Below, piece after piece: positions 1-8,523 of a stretch of DNA of 14,236 nt. The notes beneath the pieces were generated by a model. That model saw only the letters and a list, made by a program, of their open reading frames with translations, was not told the origin of the DNA and did no database searches. Position numbers and translations under genes: made by a program. Positions within the stretch are counted from its first letter, which is position 1. Each line of letters begins with the position of its first letter. This DNA is from a bacterium (GTDB taxonomy: Bacteria; ARS69), in NCBI GenBank assembly GCA_025774805.1, contig JALGZR010000107.1:1-14236 (forward strand), in the 5' to 3' direction.

Positions 1-159
1 GACGCGACCGCACTCGATGCGACCGTCCATGCAGTCGAGGGTCTCGGCCCCGGTGCCGGGGGCACCGGAGATGTCGGCTCCGACCGCGGCCACGGTGTTC
101 CCCTCGACGAGGACCCGGCACCCCCGCGCGTCGGGGCCGAGGAGCAGTCGCGGGATCAC
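1..159 (-). CDS. Probable amidohydrolase, N-terminal fragment (runs off left edge)
   Basis: The first 53 codons of a minus-strand gene are visible; the rest lies beyond position 1. The reading begins VIPRLLLGPDARG and continues RVLVEGNTVAAVGADI, then LDCMDGRIECGRV. A leading strand pair of the type 'V.VEGN.VAAVG.DI' followed by 'LDCMDGRIECG' is how the N-terminal beta-sandwich of the amidohydrolase (dihydroorotase/dihydropyrimidinase/chlorohydrolase) superfamily begins. The metal-binding His-x-His would come immediately afterwards, outside the window, so catalytic function cannot be confirmed. The GTG start overlaps the TGA stop of the upstream molybdenum hydroxylase (shared GTGA), which indicates translational coupling and one operon. 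With that neighbour, a role in hydrolytic ring opening or deamination of a nucleobase-like substrate is plausible but inferred. The coding call is firmer than the family call. Confidence 0.65.
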   Translation of the reverse strand, partial: MIPRLLLGPDARGCRVLVEGNTVAAVGADISGAPGTGAETLDCMDGRIECGRV

Positions 160-2786
160 TTCGGGTCCGTCCGCCGCCGGACTCTCCCGACGCTCATCGC
201 CCGGGCCGCCGGCGAGTCCCGCATCGGGAGCTCGTAGCGACGGACGCCGTCGAAGGCGGCCAGCGCGCCGGCCACCGCCGGCGCGGTCGGCACGAGCCCG
301 ATCTCACCGACCCCCTTCGCCCCGTACGGCCCCTCGGGCTCCGGCTCCTCGACGAGGATCACCTCGATCTCGGGCATGTCCACGGCCCGGAGCGGACCGA
401 GGTCGCGCAGCTTGAACGTGACCGGCATCCCGTTCTCACAGGGGAGCTCCTCGGTCAGCGCGTAACCGAGCCCCATGTGGATCGAGCCCTCGATCTGGCC
501 CTCGCACAGCCCCGGATTCACCACCCGGCCCACGTCGTGTGCCGCGAGGACGCGGTCGACCCGACCGGTCTCGTCCAGGATGCAGACCTGAGTGGCGTAC
601 CCGTACGTCGTGTGCGTCTTGATCTTCCCGTCCCGCGTTTCGCCGGGTGCGGTCGTGTCGTCGATGACGACGTCGGCCGCGAAGATCCGTCCGGTGAGAT
701 CGGCGATCGTTCGCCCCTCGTCGAGCGCGGCGCGGAGCTTTGCGGCGGCACTCTGGACCGCGCGACCGCCGAAGAGGGTGGCGCGCGAGCCGGTGGTCTG
801 GCCGCACCCGAGCGCGAAGGTGGAGTCGACCCTCGGACGGAACATCGATGCGGGGAGACCGGTCCCCTCGACCGCGAATTGGATGAGCACGGTGTGGAGC
901 CCCTGACCCATCTCGGTGTAGCCGTGGTAGAGGGAGATCGTGTCGTCGTCCTCGACGACGAGCCGGGCCTTTCCCCACTCCGCGGCCCCGTTGCCGATTC
1001 CGCTGTTCTTGATTCCGCAGGCGATGCCGACTGCGCGCCCCGCTTCCTTCGCCTCCCGATAGGCGTTCCGCACCGCCTCGAGCGTCTTCCGGATTCCCAC
1101 CGATCTCTCGAGGACCTGGCCGGTCGTCACGGGATCGCCGACCTCCACCACGTTGCGCGAGCGCATCTCCCAGCCGTCGATCCCGACCTTCTCCGCGAGA
1201 AGATCCAGACAGCCCTCGATCGCGAAGGCGCTCTGGTTGACGCCGAAGCCGCGCATGGCACCGGACGGCGGGTGGTTCGTGTAGACGGCGACCGATTCGA
1301 TGTCGACGGCGGGCACGCGGTACGGTCCGCAGGCGTGACCCGCGGCCCGCTCGAGCACCTTCATGCCGACGGAGGCGTACGCACCGGTGTCCCCCGTGAG
1401 GCGAGCCCTCAGCGCCGTGAGACGTCCCTCGGAGTCGCACCCCACCGTGTAGTCCAGCCGGATCGGATGGCGCTTTGGGTGCATTCGGATCGAGTCCTCG
1501 CGACTCAGGGTGACCTTGGCCGGCCGGCCCGTCAGCGTGGCGATCAGCGCCGCGTGGGCCTGCACCGAGAGATCCTCCTTGCCCCCGAACGCCCCGCCGT
1601 TCGGAACGAGCTCGACGAAGACGTCCTCCTCGTCCACGCCGAGGAAGCGCGCCACCTGTCGGCGATCGTCGAACACCCCCTGTCCCTGGGAGTAGAGATG
1701 CAGCCGGCCGTCGTCCCGCGGGACGGCGACCGCGCTCTCCGGCTCCAGGTAGAGGTGCTCGACCCGCTGCGTGGACCAGGTGCCCTGGACGACGTGGGCG
1801 CTTCGACGCAGGGCGCTCTCCGCGTCGCCGCGGCGGATGACCGTCCGCGACAGGAGGTTGTCGTGAACCGGGTTGACGCGCGGCGCACCGGGAGCGAGGG
1901 CCGCGTCCGGATCGAGAACGGGATCGAGCAGCTCGTAGTCGACCTGGACGAGGCGGGATGCGGCCCAGGCGCTGCGCTCGTCCTCCGCCGCCACGATCGC
2001 GAGCACGTCCCCGACGCACCGGACCTCCTCGCCCTCCGCGACGAGGCCGGGCCAGTCCGCGAGGATGAGCCCGTACCGGCGGTCCCCGGGCACGTCGGCG
2101 GCCGTCGCGATCCGCACCACGTTCGGGAGCATCACGGCTCGCGAGACGTCGATGCGGCGGACGCGCGCGCGGGCGTGGGGAGAGAGCACGAGCACGCAAT
2201 GGACCATGTGGGGAAACACGAGATCGTCGACGTAGGCGCGATCCCCCAGGACGTCGCGCGCGCCCCCGGTGCGGGCGAGCCGCCGCCCGACGCAGCCGTC
2301 CTCCTCGCAGCGCGGGTCGATCTCGCCGCGCCGGGCCCGTGCGAGAAGGTCGATCGCCTCGACGATCTTTACGTACCCCGTGCAGCGACAGAGGTGGCCG
2401 TTCAGCGCCTTGCGGATCTCGGCGCGGGTCGGGGACGGATTCCGATCGACGAGGTGCTTCGCGCGCAGCGCGAACCCCGGGGTGCAGAAACCGCACTGGA
2501 GTCCCGTCGTGGCGACGAAGCAGCGCGCGAGGAGCTCGCGCTCTTCGGCGCTCAGGCCCTCGAGCGTCACGATCTCCTTGCCGGCCGCCGTCTCGGCCGG
2601 GGTCGCGCAGGTCGTCTTGGGGAGTCCGTTGACGAGCACGAGGCAGCAGCCGCATTGGGCCTGCGGCCGACAGCCGTTCTTCGTCGACCGGATTCCGCAC
2701 TGATCCCGTAGCACCTCGAGGAGCGAGGCGCCGCGCGGCGGCTCGACGCTCCTCTTCTCGCCGTTCAACGTGAATCGAAGGGCCAC
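156..2786 (-). CDS. Single-chain molybdenum hydroxylase, xanthine dehydrogenase family (2Fe-2S and Mo domains fused)
   Basis: This 876-residue protein is predicted to hydroxylate a purine or similar N-heterocycle and pass electrons through two 2Fe-2S centres. Residues 1-85 form a plant-type ferredoxin domain with Cys39, Cys45, Cys48 and Cys60 (C-x5-C-x2-C spacing, GCRPQAQCGCC). Residues 88-150 hold the second cluster, with QCGFC at Cys98/101 and CRC at Cys133/135. From about 165 onward is the molybdopterin-binding part, with GGAFGGKE at 397-404, AMRGFG around Arg512, EMGQG at 625-629 and the base-catalyst region KGVGE ending at Glu828. No FAD domain is present, so the flavin or other electron acceptor must be a separate protein. 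The fused layout and cysteine spacing resemble proteins annotated as selenium-dependent xanthine dehydrogenase; I see no selenocysteine or selenium genes here, so substrate and selenium use are open. The GTG start is preceded by GGGGGTG four nucleotides upstream, and no better in-frame start is near. It is coupled to the amidohydrolase downstream. Confidence 0.92.
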   Translation of the reverse strand: MALRFTLNGEKRSVEPPRGASLLEVLRDQCGIRSTKNGCRPQAQCGCCLVLVNGLPKTTCATPAETAAGKEIVTLEGLSAEERELLARCFVATTGLQCGFCTPGFALRAKHLVDRNPSPTRAEIRKALNGHLCRCTGYVKIVEAIDLLARARRGEIDPRCEEDGCVGRRLARTGGARDVLGDRAYVDDLVFPHMVHCVLVLSPHARARVRRIDVSRAVMLPNVVRIATAADVPGDRRYGLILADWPGLVAEGEEVRCVGDVLAIVAAEDERSAWAASRLVQVDYELLDPVLDPDAALAPGAPRVNPVHDNLLSRTVIRRGDAESALRRSAHVVQGTWSTQRVEHLYLEPESAVAVPRDDGRLHLYSQGQGVFDDRRQVARFLGVDEEDVFVELVPNGGAFGGKEDLSVQAHAALIATLTGRPAKVTLSREDSIRMHPKRHPIRLDYTVGCDSEGRLTALRARLTGDTGAYASVGMKVLERAAGHACGPYRVPAVDIESVAVYTNHPPSGAMRGFGVNQSAFAIEGCLDLLAEKVGIDGWEMRSRNVVEVGDPVTTGQVLERSVGIRKTLEAVRNAYREAKEAGRAVGIACGIKNSGIGNGAAEWGKARLVVEDDDTISLYHGYTEMGQGLHTVLIQFAVEGTGLPASMFRPRVDSTFALGCGQTTGSRATLFGGRAVQSAAAKLRAALDEGRTIADLTGRIFAADVVIDDTTAPGETRDGKIKTHTTYGYATQVCILDETGRVDRVLAAHDVGRVVNPGLCEGQIEGSIHMGLGYALTEELPCENGMPVTFKLRDLGPLRAVDMPEIEVILVEEPEPEGPYGAKGVGEIGLVPTAPAVAGALAAFDGVRRYELPMRDSPAARAMSVGRVRRRTDPK

Positions 2787-2811
2787 GGGCCACCCCCGGC
2801 GATGCGACCGC

Positions 2812-2825
2812 AGTGCAATTGCACT
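2812..2825. promoter_or_regulatory. Perfect 14-bp palindrome, candidate operator of the hydroxylase operon
   Basis: AGTGCAATTGCACT is identical on both strands. It sits 26 bp upstream of the hydroxylase GTG, in the 76-bp gap after the YfhO-like gene. On the minus strand it directly follows a -10-like CATACT (plus positions 2828-2833), so a bound dimer would cover the likely transcription start. This is the geometry of a repressor operator. No convincing -35 was seen, and the regulator is not in the window. Confidence 0.45.
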
Positions 2826-2862
2826 CTAGTATGAAGTCGCGCGGAGGAACAAGGCGCGGCGG

Positions 2863-5265
2863 TCAGGGGGCCCGGGACAGTGTCGGTCGAGCGTAGGCGA
2901 GACTCCGTCGAAGCTTGACGCCCCCCCCCGCGAGAAGGGCGATCCAGGCGATCGCGGAGACGGTCGTGGCCCGCATGAAGCCGGGGATCGAGTACTCGAG
3001 GCGGATTCGATGCCGCCCCGCCGACAGCGGGATCGCCCGCAGGACCCGGTTCGCCGGAATCACGTCGTAGGTGGTCTCTGCGCTTCCCGGAAGCGAGCGG
3101 GCGCGCCAATGCGGATGGTAGGCGTCGGTGATCAGAAGAATCGCCGGGGCCGGGAGCCGCGCCTCGACCGACAGGTGGTCGGTCGACTCGTCCAGGAGGC
3201 GGACCGTTCCCTCGCCTCGCTCGGGGTCGGGCAGCGGGTCGGGAGCGCGTTCGAGAAGCAGGGTGTTCCGGAAGTCGAAGTCGGGGGAGACGAGCCGCGC
3301 GAGAGCTTCGTCCCGGTCGGCCCGAACCTCGTACCGGTTCCAGAGGGAGAGCCGCGGAAACGGGGGCTCCGGGACCCGCCGGAGGACGATGCGTCCTTCC
3401 TCCGGCCCCGCCGCGTACTTCACCCGGAGCATCGCGTACGTCCGCGGCACGAATCGGATGCGCAGGTACTGGTCCGCCGCCTCCGGATCGGCCCCCTGGG
3501 TGGCCGCCACGAATTCGGCGTAACGGCGCAGGGTTCCGGGATCGAAGCCCCCGATGTCGAGCGCCCCCGTGGCCATGGCGCTGTTCGAGAGGACCGTGTT
3601 CAGGATGCGATAGTCTCCGGGATCGGTCTCGAGTGCGGTGCGCACGTCGGGGAACCGGGCGATCTCGCCGTCGAACGTCACGCGCAGAGGCCACGCAAAG
3701 AGGATCAGCTCGGCGATTCCGAGGGTGACGAGACCGTAGACCGCGGCGCGCGGCGGGATGGTGGCGCGCGCGCGGGCGGCGAGCCCGAACAGCACGGCGA
3801 TCAGCCCGAACGTTCCCACGGCGACGGCCAAGCCCTGCGATGCCCGTCGGGCGGCCTGCCGCACGAACACCGGATCGTCGTAGCTGTCGAGCGGACGGTA
3901 GGACTCCCCGAGCGTCGCGCCGGCGGCATGCACGCTCTTCATGAAGTCGTTCCAGGCTCCGCCGACACCGGGACCGTCCCCGGTTCCTCGCAGAACGAGC
4001 GCGCCGACCGCCAGAAGGAGCGCGGCGACCGCCGCGCCGGATCCCCAGCGTCGGGCGAGCGCGGGTCGTTCCGCGAGACGGTGCAATCCGATTCCCGCGA
4101 GCAGGATCGCGAACAGAGTCATCGGGTAGGTGAACTTCGAGCTGCCCCGAAAGCGGTCGAATCCGGGAACGAGCTCGTAGAGCCACCGGAAGAGAGGAGT
4201 GTGGGCCCCGAGCGCGAGGACGAACAGGATCACGACCATCCCGGCGCAGACACCTCGGCCCTGTCGCCTCCCGTGGGTGACCCCGAAGACCGCCAGCACG
4301 ACCGCGGTGATCCCGAAGAAGAGGGACATCCCGGTGAGATAGCAGCGTCCCCAGTAGGAATCGTCCGCAAGAGAGCCGAGAAACTGCGGAGCCAGCAGCG
4401 TGACCAGATTCTCCGGAGGAAACGAGAACCGGGACGCGAAGCGGTAGTCCACGCCCCCCCCGCGTACGGTGAAGGGGGCCTCCTGGAGACCGACCCAGAG
4501 CTGCATCACCGTCAAGAGAACCGCGACGGCGCCCATGCCGGCGACGAGACCGGCGATCCGGAGTCTCTGCTCGCCCCGGATCGCACGGAGCAGACCGTAG
4601 AGCACGAAAGCGACCACCGTGTAGAACAGGTACTGGGGGTGGCCGGCCAGGACGAGCATCGCCCATGCCGTGGCCCCGAGCATCGCCCAGCCGACCGTAC
4701 GGTGTGCGAGGACACGATCCAGGGCGAGAAACACGAGAGGCACCCAGGGGATGGCGCACAGGTTCGAGAGATGGCCGGCGTAGACGTGGGAGAAGTGAGC
4801 CCCGCAGAGCATGAGCGCGACCCCGCAGTAGAACGCGGCCAGCCGATGCAAGCCGCGGGAGGTCGCCCACAGGTACATGAAGAGCCCGGCCAGAAAGACG
4901 TGGAGGGCGATGCCGACGTTGACGGCGAGGTGGAGAGGAAAGGCGGCGTAGATCCAGTTCGGCGGATAGAGAAGCGCGGACTGGAAGCCCCCGAAGAACG
5001 GGATTCCCGAAAAGACGTGGGGATTCCAGAGGGGGAGATTCCCCTCCCGCAGCTCGCCGAAACCGAACTCTCGCCAGTAGAGGTACTGAGTCGCGAGATC
5101 GCTCCCCCCGACCGAGAGAGGAGCGGGGTCGAGAGAGAACAGGAACCGGCCGAAGAGGCCGAGCACCCCGGCGAGAAGGCCCAGGATGGGGACGACGTGA
5201 GACCCGGCATCGGGCCTCCGGGGAGCGGGCTCCGAAGGGGGTGGGGTGGCGTGCTCTTCCGGCAT
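2863..5265 (-). CDS. YfhO-family multi-spanning membrane protein (GT-C glycosyltransferase-like)
   Basis: This 800-residue protein has about a dozen hydrophobic segments and matches the YfhO family layout. The first membrane helix is near residues 24-44, followed by an extracytoplasmic loop with the signature acidic site GGSD (Asp56) and then GNLPLWNPHVFSGIPF at 75-90. GHLSN at 164-168 is also typical. Further membrane helices follow to about residue 520. A soluble C-terminal region around 680-760 contains LLITDAYHPHWRA and a 'PLSAGRHRIRLEYSIPGF' segment, the usual beta-rich YfhO tail, before a final helix near 770-790. Characterised YfhO proteins are GT-C-fold enzymes that glycosylate cell-envelope polymers from lipid-linked sugars; the substrate here is unknown. 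The ATG is preceded by AGGA nine nucleotides upstream. It lies upstream of the hydroxylase on the same strand with a 76-bp gap; read-through is possible, but a functional link is not evident. Confidence 0.88.
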   Translation of the reverse strand: MPEEHATPPPSEPAPRRPDAGSHVVPILGLLAGVLGLFGRFLFSLDPAPLSVGGSDLATQYLYWREFGFGELREGNLPLWNPHVFSGIPFFGGFQSALLYPPNWIYAAFPLHLAVNVGIALHVFLAGLFMYLWATSRGLHRLAAFYCGVALMLCGAHFSHVYAGHLSNLCAIPWVPLVFLALDRVLAHRTVGWAMLGATAWAMLVLAGHPQYLFYTVVAFVLYGLLRAIRGEQRLRIAGLVAGMGAVAVLLTVMQLWVGLQEAPFTVRGGGVDYRFASRFSFPPENLVTLLAPQFLGSLADDSYWGRCYLTGMSLFFGITAVVLAVFGVTHGRRQGRGVCAGMVVILFVLALGAHTPLFRWLYELVPGFDRFRGSSKFTYPMTLFAILLAGIGLHRLAERPALARRWGSGAAVAALLLAVGALVLRGTGDGPGVGGAWNDFMKSVHAAGATLGESYRPLDSYDDPVFVRQAARRASQGLAVAVGTFGLIAVLFGLAARARATIPPRAAVYGLVTLGIAELILFAWPLRVTFDGEIARFPDVRTALETDPGDYRILNTVLSNSAMATGALDIGGFDPGTLRRYAEFVAATQGADPEAADQYLRIRFVPRTYAMLRVKYAAGPEEGRIVLRRVPEPPFPRLSLWNRYEVRADRDEALARLVSPDFDFRNTLLLERAPDPLPDPERGEGTVRLLDESTDHLSVEARLPAPAILLITDAYHPHWRARSLPGSAETTYDVIPANRVLRAIPLSAGRHRIRLEYSIPGFMRATTVSAIAWIALLAGGGVKLRRSLAYARPTLSRAP

Positions 5266-5286
5266 CGGCGTCGGTCCTGGAAAGGG

Positions 5287-5308
5287 CGCCCGCGGAACGC
5301 CCGCGGAA
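5287..5308. repeat. Two exact tandem copies of an 11-bp unit
   Basis: CGCCCGCGGAA occurs twice with no spacer, 22-43 bp upstream of the YfhO-like ATG in the transcribed direction. Eleven base pairs is about one helical turn, so both copies face the same side of the DNA. It could be a tandem protein-binding site in the leader or simple slippage in GC-rich DNA. Confidence 0.6.
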
Positions 5309-5336
5309 TGGGGGGCGCTCTCCGAAGGGGCACCGC

Positions 5337-5358
5337 GGAGACCTTACCCCGGGTCTCC
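5337..5358. repeat. Inverted repeat, 7-bp arms with 8-nt loop
   Basis: GGAGACC at 5337-5343 pairs perfectly with GGTCTCC at 5352-5358. It lies midway in the divergent intergenic region, about 72 bp upstream of the YfhO-like start. It could be an operator or a leader hairpin; there is no adjacent T-run, so it is not a good intrinsic terminator. Confidence 0.4.
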
Positions 5359-5558
5359 CGAAGGTGTCTCCCCGAGAGCCCGACCCGCGTCTCTCACCGG
5401 GCTCGGCCCGGCCGCTGCCGCAGTAGAGGTTGATGAGGTACGCGGACCGGGGAGAAGCGCCGCGCCCGGACGGGGGCGGAGGGGGCGCGCCTTCCGTCGG
5501 GTTTCCGGCGGGCCCACCATCTCTGCTATTCTCCGAAGATCCTGTCCACCCGCTCACC

Positions 5559-5564
5559 GAGGAG
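5559..5564 (+). promoter_or_regulatory. Ribosome binding site of the protease
   Basis: GAGGAG lies seven nucleotides before the ATG at 5572. This supports that start, which also leaves a complete signal peptide. Confidence 0.75.
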
Positions 5565-5571
5565 TCCCACC

Positions 5572-8508
5572 ATGCCCGCCCGCTCGCGTTCCGTCTTGGC
5601 CGGTCTGATCCTCTCGGTCGCGATCCTCACTTTCGTTGCGCCGGCGTCCGCCACCCCCACGATCTCTCCCGACCTCGCCGCGGAAATGGAGCGCGCGACG
5701 ACGAGCGACCGGATCCCGGTCATGATCGTGATGCGGGAGCAGGCGAACCTGGACGTCCTCCTTCCCGTCGTTCGGAAGTTCGCGCCGGCCGAGCGCCGCG
5801 CCTTCGCCAGGGCCGAGCTCAAGAGCCGCGCGAGTGTCACTCAGAACCGCGTTCGCTCCTATCTCGCGACCGAGGAGGCGGCCGGCCGGGCCGCGAACGT
5901 GCGCTCTCTCTGGATCGCGAGCGGCGTGGTCGCCGAGATGACGCCCGCGGCGATCGAGGGACTGCTCGCGCTCTCCGAGATCCGCACGATCCTGTGGGAT
6001 CCGCCGATCCCGGACGAGGAGGCGAACGACCGGGGCGAGATGATCCGGGAGAACCGGACGGGGAGCCTCGCGAATCCCGTACCCGAGATCTGGCAGCTCG
6101 AGTCCGTCAACGCGCCCGACGTCTGGGCGCTGGGGTACGAGGGCGACGGCATCGTGGTGGCGGTCGAGGACAACGGCGTGGATCGAACCCACCCGGACAT
6201 CGCCACCCACATGTGGAACAACGAGGACGAGATCCCGGGGAACGGGACCGATGACGACTCGAACGGCTACGTGGACGACACGTGGGGCTGGAACTTCGCC
6301 GAGAACAACAACAACCCGATGCCGGCCGGCGACGACCACGGCACGAAGTGCGCCGGCATCGTGGCGGGAGACGGGACGGACGGGATCCGCACCGGGGTGG
6401 CGCCGAAGGCGCTCATCATGGCCTGCCGGGTCTCGAGCTGGGGCCAGAACATCCTGGGAATCCAGTACGCGATCGACAACGGCGCGCACGTGATCACCAT
6501 GAGCCGCTCCGAGAAATGGCGCTTCACCCCGAAGCCGGATTACGACTGGTGGCGGTCCATCACCGACGGGGAGCTCCTCACCGGCATCTTCCACGCCAAC
6601 TCGATCGGCAACGAGGGAGACAACCAGAACACGGACCCCGTCCCCTTCAACATCGCGGCGCCCGGCTGCTGTCCGACCCCGTGGAGGCACCCGGACCAGG
6701 TACAGGCGGGGGTGAGCGGCATCACGTCGGGGTGCGGAGCGATCGACTCGAACGACGTCATCGCGAACTACTCCTCGATCGGCCCGTTCGCCTGGGAGGA
6801 CATCCAGGTCCACTGGCCGGAGTACCCGCACGACATGCGCCCCGAGTACCAGGACTACCCGTGGTGGTGGGGGCTGCCGGGGCTCCTCAAGCCGGACGTC
6901 GTCGCACCGGGGCCAGGGACGACGTCCATCGCGATCGGCGGGGGGTACGGCAGCTTCGGCGGAACCTCGGCGGCGACACCCCACGTGGCGGGGGGAATGG
7001 CTCTCATTCTCTCGGCGAATCCGTTCCTTACGCCGGAAGAGATGGCGATGGTCCTCCAGACCACGGCGGTGGAGCTGGGATCGGCGGGCAAGGACACGCG
7101 CTACGGAGCCGGGAAGCTGGACTGTCTCGCCGCGGTCCAGCTCGCGCTGATCATGAACAACTTCGGATTCGTGCAGGGGACCGTCACGGACCAGGAGAAC
7201 GGGAACCCGATTCCGGACGTCGACGTCCAAGCGATGGGCGACACCTGGAACACGAAGACGGATACCGACGGCGACTACACTCTCGGGCTTCCCGAGGGCG
7301 ACTGGACGCTGCAATACACGAACTTCTTCTACGAGGACGGCTCGGCGGACGTCGAGATCACGGCACAGCAGACGATCGTGCAGGACATTGCGCTCACGCG
7401 AAAGGCCACGGGAACGGTGATGGGCCGTATCACGGATGCGGAGTCGTTCGACCCGATCGAGGGGGCGGAGATCGAGCTCCCGAACACCCCTCTTCCCACC
7501 GAGGTGTCGGATGCCCGGGGGAGGTACAGCCATACGGGGGTACCCGTCGGCAGCTACACCGTCGTCGCGAGCAAATTCGGCTACGAACCGGGGGGAGAGA
7601 GCGCGACGGTGACGTCCGGTGGCGGGGTGACCCAGATCAACTTCGACCTGTCCCCGGCGCTCCTCGCGCTGGACATGGAGACGGATCCCGGCTGGACTGC
7701 GGGGATTCCCGGTGACAACGCGACCACCGGCGTCTGGGTGCGCGTGGATCCCAACGGGACGGGCGCCCAGCCCGAGGACGACCACACACCGGACCCGGGC
7801 GTTCTGTGCTGGGTGACCGGTCAAGGGACACCGGGGGGCGCACTCGGTGAGAACGACGTGGACAACGGAAAGACCACGCTCCTGACGGGCGTGATCGATC
7901 TCTCGTCGGCGCCGAGCCCCGCGATCAGCTACTGGGCGTGGTACTCGAACGACCAGGGCACCTACCTCGACGACGAGTGGGTGGTCGAGATCACGAACGA
8001 CGGCGTGGAGTGGACGGAACTCCTCCGGATGGACGTGTCCACGAGCGGCTGGGAGTACTTCCAGCACCGCGTGGCGGAGTTCGTCACCCCGACCGCGAAC
8101 ATCCAGGTTCGGTTCGTCGCATCGGATGAAGGCTCCGGTTCCATCGTGGAGGCGGCGATCGACGACTTCCAGGTCTTCACGAACGTACCTGCCACGGATG
8201 TCACGCCCGTCCCGGGAAGGCCGGGCGCTCGGCTCGTGCTTCATCCGAACGCGCCGAACCCGTTTGCGTCCTCGACCTCGATTCGGTTCATGCTGCCGGC
8301 GACGGCGACGGTCGACCTGCGCATCTTCGATGTGGCCGGCCGCCTGATCCGGACGCTCGCGAGTGGGGAGCGGAGGGAGGCGGGCCTCCAGCAAATCCGC
8401 TGGGACGGCAGGGATGCGGGCGGCTCGCGGGTCGCCTCGGGCGTGTATTTCTACCGCGTGGATGCGCTCGACCAGAGCGTCACGGAGAGGGTGGTGCGGG
8501 TGAAGTAA
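5572..8508 (+). CDS. Secreted subtilisin-like (S8) serine protease with C-terminal sorting-type domain
   Basis: This 978-residue multidomain secreted protease begins with a signal peptide (residues 1-27, positive N-terminus, hydrophobic core, APASA before the likely cut). Residues 30-148 look like an inhibitory propeptide of the I9 type. The S8 catalytic domain spans about 170-530 with Asp200 (VEDNG), His256 (DDHGT), oxyanion Asn347 (SIGNEG) and nucleophile Ser466 (GGTSAATPH), so all key residues are intact. Two carboxypeptidase-regulatory-like beta-sandwiches follow at about 535-610 and 613-695. A MAM/jelly-roll-like domain is at about 700-872 (YWAWYSND, IDDFQVF). The C-terminus, 888-978, is a FlgD-type Ig-like domain (HPNAPNPFASSTSIRF, DVAGRLIRTL, WDGRDAGG, VASGVYFYRV). 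In related phyla such tails direct secretion or cell-surface attachment, often via type IX-like systems; whether that system exists here is not visible. It stands alone, followed by a terminator-like hairpin. The role is probably extracellular protein degradation. Confidence 0.95.
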   Translation: MPARSRSVLAGLILSVAILTFVAPASATPTISPDLAAEMERATTSDRIPVMIVMREQANLDVLLPVVRKFAPAERRAFARAELKSRASVTQNRVRSYLATEEAAGRAANVRSLWIASGVVAEMTPAAIEGLLALSEIRTILWDPPIPDEEANDRGEMIRENRTGSLANPVPEIWQLESVNAPDVWALGYEGDGIVVAVEDNGVDRTHPDIATHMWNNEDEIPGNGTDDDSNGYVDDTWGWNFAENNNNPMPAGDDHGTKCAGIVAGDGTDGIRTGVAPKALIMACRVSSWGQNILGIQYAIDNGAHVITMSRSEKWRFTPKPDYDWWRSITDGELLTGIFHANSIGNEGDNQNTDPVPFNIAAPGCCPTPWRHPDQVQAGVSGITSGCGAIDSNDVIANYSSIGPFAWEDIQVHWPEYPHDMRPEYQDYPWWWGLPGLLKPDVVAPGPGTTSIAIGGGYGSFGGTSAATPHVAGGMALILSANPFLTPEEMAMVLQTTAVELGSAGKDTRYGAGKLDCLAAVQLALIMNNFGFVQGTVTDQENGNPIPDVDVQAMGDTWNTKTDTDGDYTLGLPEGDWTLQYTNFFYEDGSADVEITAQQTIVQDIALTRKATGTVMGRITDAESFDPIEGAEIELPNTPLPTEVSDARGRYSHTGVPVGSYTVVASKFGYEPGGESATVTSGGGVTQINFDLSPALLALDMETDPGWTAGIPGDNATTGVWVRVDPNGTGAQPEDDHTPDPGVLCWVTGQGTPGGALGENDVDNGKTTLLTGVIDLSSAPSPAISYWAWYSNDQGTYLDDEWVVEITNDGVEWTELLRMDVSTSGWEYFQHRVAEFVTPTANIQVRFVASDEGSGSIVEAAIDDFQVFTNVPATDVTPVPGRPGARLVLHPNAPNPFASSTSIRFMLPATATVDLRIFDVAGRLIRTLASGERREAGLQQIRWDGRDAGGSRVASGVYFYRVDALDQSVTERVVRVK

Positions 8509-8523
8509 TCAGCGGTCCGATGG

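Larger units (their letters stand above)
5266..5571. other. Divergent intergenic region between YfhO-like gene and secreted protease
   Basis: This 306-bp stretch has no gene I can support. It should hold both outward promoters. On the plus strand an extended -10-like TGCTATTCT lies at 5524-5532, about 40 bp before the protease ATG, without a good -35. No clear minus-strand promoter was found. It also contains an 11-bp tandem duplication (5287-5308) and a GGAGACC/GGTCTCC inverted repeat (5337-5358). A short open frame at 5241-5426 overlaps it but has no coding character. Confidence 0.6.

Noticed and set aside
477-2711. A 744-codon plus-strand frame opposite the molybdenum hydroxylase
   Set aside because: It has no conserved motif, whereas the minus strand has both 2Fe-2S cysteine sets and all molybdopterin motifs.
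2765-5557. A 930-codon minus-strand frame across the YfhO-like gene and both of its flanks
   Set aside because: It is an Arg/Pro/Gly-rich frame shadow; the other minus frame gives a recognisable YfhO-family membrane protein with ribosome site.
5554-8394. A 946-codon open frame antisense to the protease
   Set aside because: It mirrors the real gene in GC-rich DNA, is rich in Arg, Val and Asp repeats and has no recognisable domain, while the plus strand encodes a complete S8 protease.
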